Positions 58,360 to 64,000 of a stretch of DNA of 64,000 nucleotides are shown one piece after another. The stretch lies in NCBI GenBank assembly GCA_030248225.1, contig JASANE010011606.1, positions 1 through 64,000 on the forward strand, given 5' to 3'. The stretch comes from Trileptium ribeirensis (Eukaryota > Nematoda > Enoplea > Enoplida > Thoracostomopsidae). A program made the position numbers and the translations under genes. The notes beneath the pieces are model-generated. The model searched no databases and had not been told where the DNA came from. It saw only the letters and a program-made list of their open reading frames with translations. Each line of letters starts with the position of its first letter. Within the stretch, counting starts at the first letter, position 1.

Positions 58360-61300
58360 TTTATTGTTAAATTTTGTACTTTGTTCGCTCGAAGGGCGAC
58401 AGACATAGTTATTGTTGTGAGTGTGTAGGTTCACTATGCATTCGGAGGAGATGTCGAATTTCATTAATTCAAATATATGAGTGTAGCTGTTCATTCAAAC
58501 AGCTAAAACTCGACAGTGACCTGTATTCATAGCGTATCAATGTTTTATGTATCCAGCTACAAGTTTGTATTTCCACTGTCTGGCACGTTTTTTAATATTT
58601 CGGCGTATATATATCGCGAGCGATCCAACAACTGCTATACAACAATAATATAATTATTTGTGTAATATCGACGTGACGCTGCTGCACTGCGCACTTCCCA
58701 GACGCAATGCCCATACGACCCCGGCTATCGTGACTTCAAGGGCGGACCTGATGGGTTTCAATCACGCGAATGTCTTTTCCCACGCGAGTCAGGCCCAAGA
58801 AACGACGGAGCTTAGCAAGCCGCAGGAGCGCTTCACAGGATGTGTTCTGATCCTGCCGGACGGGTTGCGCACGTAGTCTACGAGGTACTACCTTTGAGGT
58901 CCCCAGGGAGGTCGGCTCCGTCACCTGCTCACAGGCCAAAGAGACCGTACCACTATTCCCTCTCCACGTCTAACCCGGGAAGTATGCGATTCTTTCCAAC
59001 TTTCTAAAAATGGACAATTATTTGGTTTTGTTTTAGCCAGTGGCCCCCACTAGGGTCCGACAAATCCCTAGACGTTTAACGTCGGATCCGCGCGTATCTA
59101 ATTTCCTAGTTTGGGTGCTCAGCGTGAGTTTAAAATTTTCTTTTCTAATGAGTCGCACCAGTCGTACCTATACAACAATGATTAATAAACTAATTTGTAA
59201 TCGGCGAGTCACGCTCAGGTTTGCTTCTTCGATGCGCGTGTCAAACCTGAACGTGGGTCGTCGATCGGGGTGACGGATTTCAAACCCCTTCGATTCCTAT
59301 CGCTACTGTGGGTCAACAAAACACTTACGCAATTCGGGTTTTCAGCGAGCATTTATTGATGAGTTACACAAAAATTTACGGGTACGCGGACAGATACATA
59401 TTGTACGGGCAGATACAATAGCGTTATGTCAGATTTACAGCACGCTAATACGTTATAAGCAGAGCTTCGGTTGGGGAGGGTCGCGGAGTCATCGCCTTTT
59501 TCATGGAACTCACACAGCTGAGTCAAAACACGGCATATACTGTGAAGCCTTATCTTATGACAGCTGCGCTTACCTTACTCATGGAAAACAGTAGTGGGTG
59601 AAGTTAAGATTAGTACTAATGGGTGCTACGGTTAGTTATCGACATCATGAAGGCGCCATCGAAATAACTAGTGGCTCAGTACTACATTCGCTGACAATGT
59701 TGGGTACTCCGATACACAATAGGTTCAGGTAAGCGAAAGGCGGAACGAGGCGGGGATACGGGGATGAGCGTGCAACGGGACGTTTGCGAGACTTCATCTT
59801 GCTCATGCAAATCACAAACTTATGGTACATAATGATCAGTAACTTATTTTCGCAGTTAGTAGCGATGCGGTTAACTTATGACAACACAACACAACAATTG
59901 AGACAATGATACTTATTAAGTCAGGATAATGCAATACAGCGTTCCTCGGTACGACTCCTAAGTTCTTTTCTAAATGTGCGACAACGGTACGATACAAACT
60001 TTCTCTCCTACTCGCATACATACATACAAGTTTGGAATGTGATATAAACTTTGTTCTGAAATATCCGGATACACTACATTATTTTGATCCTTACTCTCTA
60101 CTAGATTACTCCACAAGCACGGTGGAATTCAGGCCCTGATTTTCGTAAATTCTTTGATCCGGGTCATGGCAGGAACAAATGCTTCAAATACAACATCTTG
60201 AGTTGCAACAACAGAAAAAGGAACGATTGGGGCGGTCTAGGCTTTCGGACACTTACGGGGTCCCGGTTGTCTGAGCTTGGGACTAAGTTTTGAGCGTTTC
60301 TTAATACTAGATTTTGTCGCACATACTATACGGGTTGTACCTATGATTTTAATCGAAACGAGCAATATCAGAGGCGAGGCCCCGTGGGCCGTCGGCATTA
60401 CCCTAATAATACTAAAGCCTGCCTTGATCGGACTTGGGAAACGTTCAAAAACGAACTCAATTTTGTATTAAAATTTAATTGTTGTCTCGAGCAATTCCTG
60501 CTCGACAAGACGAGGCGATAAACGAAGGCCCCGGTTGATAGGACAACCGTAGCCAATCTTCTAGCTTAATCCTATTCGGTAGATATCCTCAGACTAATTG
60601 ATCTCCTAATTTTCGATCGAGATTTGAGCTTAAATTCCGTAGGGGCTGGAGAAAACCTACAATTCGCTATATCTTTCTAAATTACCAGCCTTTTTCGACG
60701 AACTTTTGCATGGATGCTGGGTTTGACCTTCTACTTCGAATTCCTAGGACCGGGTCAACGGTCCTCACAAAAATGGTCCGTCGGGCCGAGACCCGATAGA
60801 CTCGAAGCCACATTTAGCGACTTCGATAATCTCGAAATCCTAAAATATTTTCACTGCTAATGCAACTTATCAACACTGGGGAATTTGATATTTTCCTTTC
60901 CCCAGCTAAAACGCGTGGACAAGCAAGACCCAAAACAGACTTACGGAAACAGTCTGTATTATGAAATTTGAACTGCAATTCGAGCACTTGTGGTGCGGGT
61001 CGGACTTAGATTGGTCGTAACTTTTGAACGGGCCACGGCTCTGCCGGGCTCAATAGCTTAAACGAAAGGCCCACTGGGCCTCTATATCTACAAGAAAAAT
61101 TGTTAAACTTCCTGGAACCGATGTCCAGATATTGATGTGTAAAGTTCGGGTAAAAGCGGAGAAGCGGCCCTGTTACAATATATTGTTCTTCTTTTTTCTT
61201 TCTCCTTTTGCAATTGTTAAAGTCCGAAATTGCTATGGTATTTAGGAATTCGCCGACCAAGCCGCTTAATATTTTAATTGATATTGATAAATAAGTCTTT

Positions 61301-63500
61301 AAAAACAATTTATTTGTTTTGACCGCTATTGTGAGAGTAGTGTTGTTTCAAAATAAATATGCATCAGATCTTCTATCTAATGAAACCCTGTGAACAGAAA
61401 ATACTGAGTACAACTCATAGTAAATATATTTTTGTTAAAGCTTCATAACAATAAATAAAACTAGTTATTACATTTGCATCATAGGTAATGCATTTTTGTT
61501 ATGTGTTACGTTTTGCCTTTTATACGTCAAACAAAATCTGGTCAGGATTTCTCCGCTTGAGGTGCTTGTAGCCATAATAATTACGAATTTTCTTATCTAG
61601 CTATTAGAACATACGGTCTAGATAATTTCCAAAATGGCATAAACTTAACCAAGCAATCCGTGTGGCTTAATATGTTCAGAGCTGCTTCATATCACGTTTT
61701 CTGTTTATATTCGATATTCGTTACTGTATTTAGCAGTATATTACCAATAGTCTTATTCAAACCTGGCACTCGTGGGAACTTGATGTATCGGCGCCCTCTA
61801 GCATCTACAATCTGCCCCCTCAGGCATGACATTATGGTCGTGTGGTTTTGAAAGGTTACAAACATGGCTTCGTGGGTCCAATGCGTCGGGCAAGGCCCTG
61901 TGCCGCCTATAGGCAGATGTATCTAATTTGTAAAAGCAGACATTTATTACTATATTCTTGGGTTGTTGTGTATGACTTCCAGTTTCACAAAAAATTGTTG
62001 TACACATTTGGTAAGATATAGGCATGCAATTGTATGTACTTTATATTACATATATTATATATATTATATATTGTCGTAATGCGGGGATCACATCAAGATG
62101 CGACCACTTACTGCACACTGTTACGCAAGAACCGCTGTGCTTGTTACACTACAGTTGTCGTTACGTTGTGAATTCAAAATCGCGCATGAGTAAAATATAC
62201 ATATTTCATGCGGAATCTGTATTTTATAAGGCAAACTGCGATATTTTTTTCGACCCTTATCTAGACTGTACATAGCACGTCCTGCTTCACATAAGTTGAT
62301 ACATGTAGTGTCATCAGCGGCAACATAGTTATAGCCAAATAACGCTTCAACACGCGCCGCGTCAACATAGTTATAGCCAAATAACATCGTTCCTACTGGG
62401 TAATTCTTTAGATTAGGACGTTTCGTCGGATGTTGTCCGAGATTCACCTTTCAAATCTGACGACCCATGTTAAAGGCAAAACTTTCTATACAGTTAGTCA
62501 CGGCATACACGAGGGATAAACTTTGCCCAGATATATATATTGATCTTGAAGAATATTATACCTCGTATAAATGTCTATTTGTGCACTGTATAGTACACAT
62601 TGTGGTAGAACAGTGGTAACAATGTTTATATCGCAATTTATATTAAAGATAAAATATTTAGCTACGCGACTTCATGATGTACATAGTGATCATGATATTT
62701 ACATTCGGAACGCCATTCTCCGTGTGTAAACCTTGGCTTAGTAGTTTAGAACATTTAGTTTCCATTTTTCTCACAATTTTTAAGAACTATAACGGTAATT
62801 TTAAGAGCTGATGAGGTACATTTCTCTTCAGAAAGATTATTAATCAGCATCAACCTAATTCCAAGCTCGTATTTCTATGTATCTGTTTTGTGTTGTAACA
62901 CATGTAGGGTATATAAGATACACTAAAGTACGTCCTTCCGTGCTTAGAAAGAGCGTAGGCTCTTATTTGGTCTGGGGATGCGTGGCAGGAGAAGTGCGTA
63001 GGTCAGTGGAAGGTAACTAAGACTTTCCTCTGTATCACTACTTTTCCTCAACATTTTACCATTTCCCTTAAAATTTTTGCCAAGCGTCTGCGGCCCGAGA
63101 GGAGGGGATGCGATGATTCGAGAGAGAGGTTAAAATATATCCCAGGTAGTTTACATCTATCTTCCCTATGGTGATCTATAACTTATATATGTAAAGCATA
63201 ATAGTATTTTAATGTGTCTCAAATAGTTTGCAACGACCTGCCATACAATACAGTTTCTTTTTGAGTAGTCTCACGAGATTTATAGTTCTATTTTAGTTAC
63301 AGAACACTGCTGAATTGTACTACTACTAGCCCTACGAACGATTGGTCGGTTTGTCATGCGCGCGCCACTAAGACAATAAACTATAACAATAAAACCATAC
63401 GAATTGTATTCAAAAACAGGTTTTTTTTCTGTTTTGGAACGATATTTTAATGTATATTCATCTACGCTAGCCATGATTTTAGAAGAACAAAGTTGTGTTT
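58360..63500. other. Largely gene-free region with GC-rich islands
   Basis: GC-rich islands at 58680-58990 and 60120-61080 stand out from AT-rich surroundings and look like unclassified repeats. At 62321-62344 and 62363-62386, CAACATAGTTATAGCCAAAT is duplicated with a 42-base offset. I could not place further WBP11 exons here; short frames such as 59040..59273 and 60277..60471 show no recognisable domain. Confidence 0.3.
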
Positions 63501-63508
63501 ACTTTTTT

Positions 63509-64000
63509 TGAAAAAAGTTACATGCTGAGTCTTAGTAACGTTTTCTTACATCAAAAGGAAGGAATTTTGAGGATGAACAAGGAATAATCTTGATTGGCAG
63601 TACCAGGCTATATAAGAAACATCGATGTTGTTAGTAGATGATAAGTTATGGCATCGCACTATTAGCGCACTTTTTTGTGTTAAAACTGTTTTCGATTCCT
63701 TACTTCATTAAGACTTAAATTAATATTTAGTTCATGCACACTTTAAATACCCTATTTTTGGAAAAAAGTTATATTCTGGGTCTTAGTAACATTTTCTTTC
63801 ATCAAACGAAAGAATTTTGAGCTTGAAGAAGGAATAGTATTGATTGACAGTACCAGGCTATATAAGAAACATCGATGTTGTAAGTGGATGATAAGTTATG
63901 GCATCATACTGCTAGCAAACTTTTTTGTGTTAAAACTGTTTTCGAATCTTTACTTCACTCATTAATATTTATTTCATGCACAGTTTAAATAACCTATACA
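63509..64000. repeat. ~251-bp tandem duplication, cut by window end
   Basis: GAAAAAAGTTA starts a unit at 63510 and again at 63761. Both units carry CAGTACCAGGCTATATAAGA, AACATCGATGTTGTAAGT (TTAGT in unit 1), GATGATAAGTTATGGCATC and TTTTTTGTGTTAAAACTGTT. GCTATATAAG resembles a TATA box. The array may continue beyond the window. Confidence 0.85.

Noticed and set aside
60120..60200. Candidate C-terminal WBP11 exon (IQALIF..VMAG)
   Set aside because: Only a loose resemblance to the LQAMMLRMAG block, with no acceptable acceptor and an early stop.

Overview
This window is intron-containing eukaryotic DNA, most likely from an invertebrate animal. Spliced genes with GT..AG introns, CR1/jockey-type and RTE-type LINE remnants, decayed LTR elements, TA-flanked MITEs and several satellites support this. 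A nematode or flatworm is plausible but unproven. There are no operons, bacterial signals or CRISPR. Everything was read by eye, so identities and repeat borders are approximate.

Two host genes are secure. (1) On the minus strand (15209..11595) lies a complete AMPK beta subunit gene of only two coding exons. They join in phase to a 267-residue protein with the glycogen-binding CBM and the C-terminal ASC domain. Its 2.8 kb intron carries a 75-bp satellite. (2) On the plus strand (43066..56658) lie nine exons of a WBP11-like spliceosomal protein. They join in phase for 273 residues and run from the start ATG into the acidic region; the C-terminal part was not found. Its introns hold MITEs, an RTE LINE fragment, a homogeneous 134/127-bp satellite, a possible tRNA-derived SINE head and a hairpin element.

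Layout: 0.2-3.2 kb, decayed gag-like reading frames followed by an LTR-like repeat. 3.2-11 kb, gene-free DNA with an old tandem array, a long-inverted-repeat transposon with a perfect 8-bp target duplication (9226..10019), its diverged relatives and MITEs. 11.6-15.2 kb, AMPK beta. 15.3-23 kb, repeats and a 5'-truncated LINE (19.26-19.92 kb). 23.0-28.6 kb, two ~600-bp direct repeats that look like LTRs, enclosing unrecognised decayed coding DNA. 28.6-32.4 kb, a frameshifted Ty3-like gag and further debris. 32.4-41.3 kb, a nest of one LTR-type family broken by two CR1-like LINEs in opposite orientation. 43-56.7 kb, the WBP11-like gene. 56.7-64 kb, mostly non-coding DNA with a long hairpin, a 40-bp triplicate and a ~251-bp tandem duplication cut by the window end.

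The two host genes have housekeeping roles (energy sensing and pre-mRNA splicing) and show no functional link. Most of the window is mobile or satellite DNA. The least explained material is the foldback transposon family, the contents between the two LTRs, the four-copy 230-bp module and the satellites inside introns.
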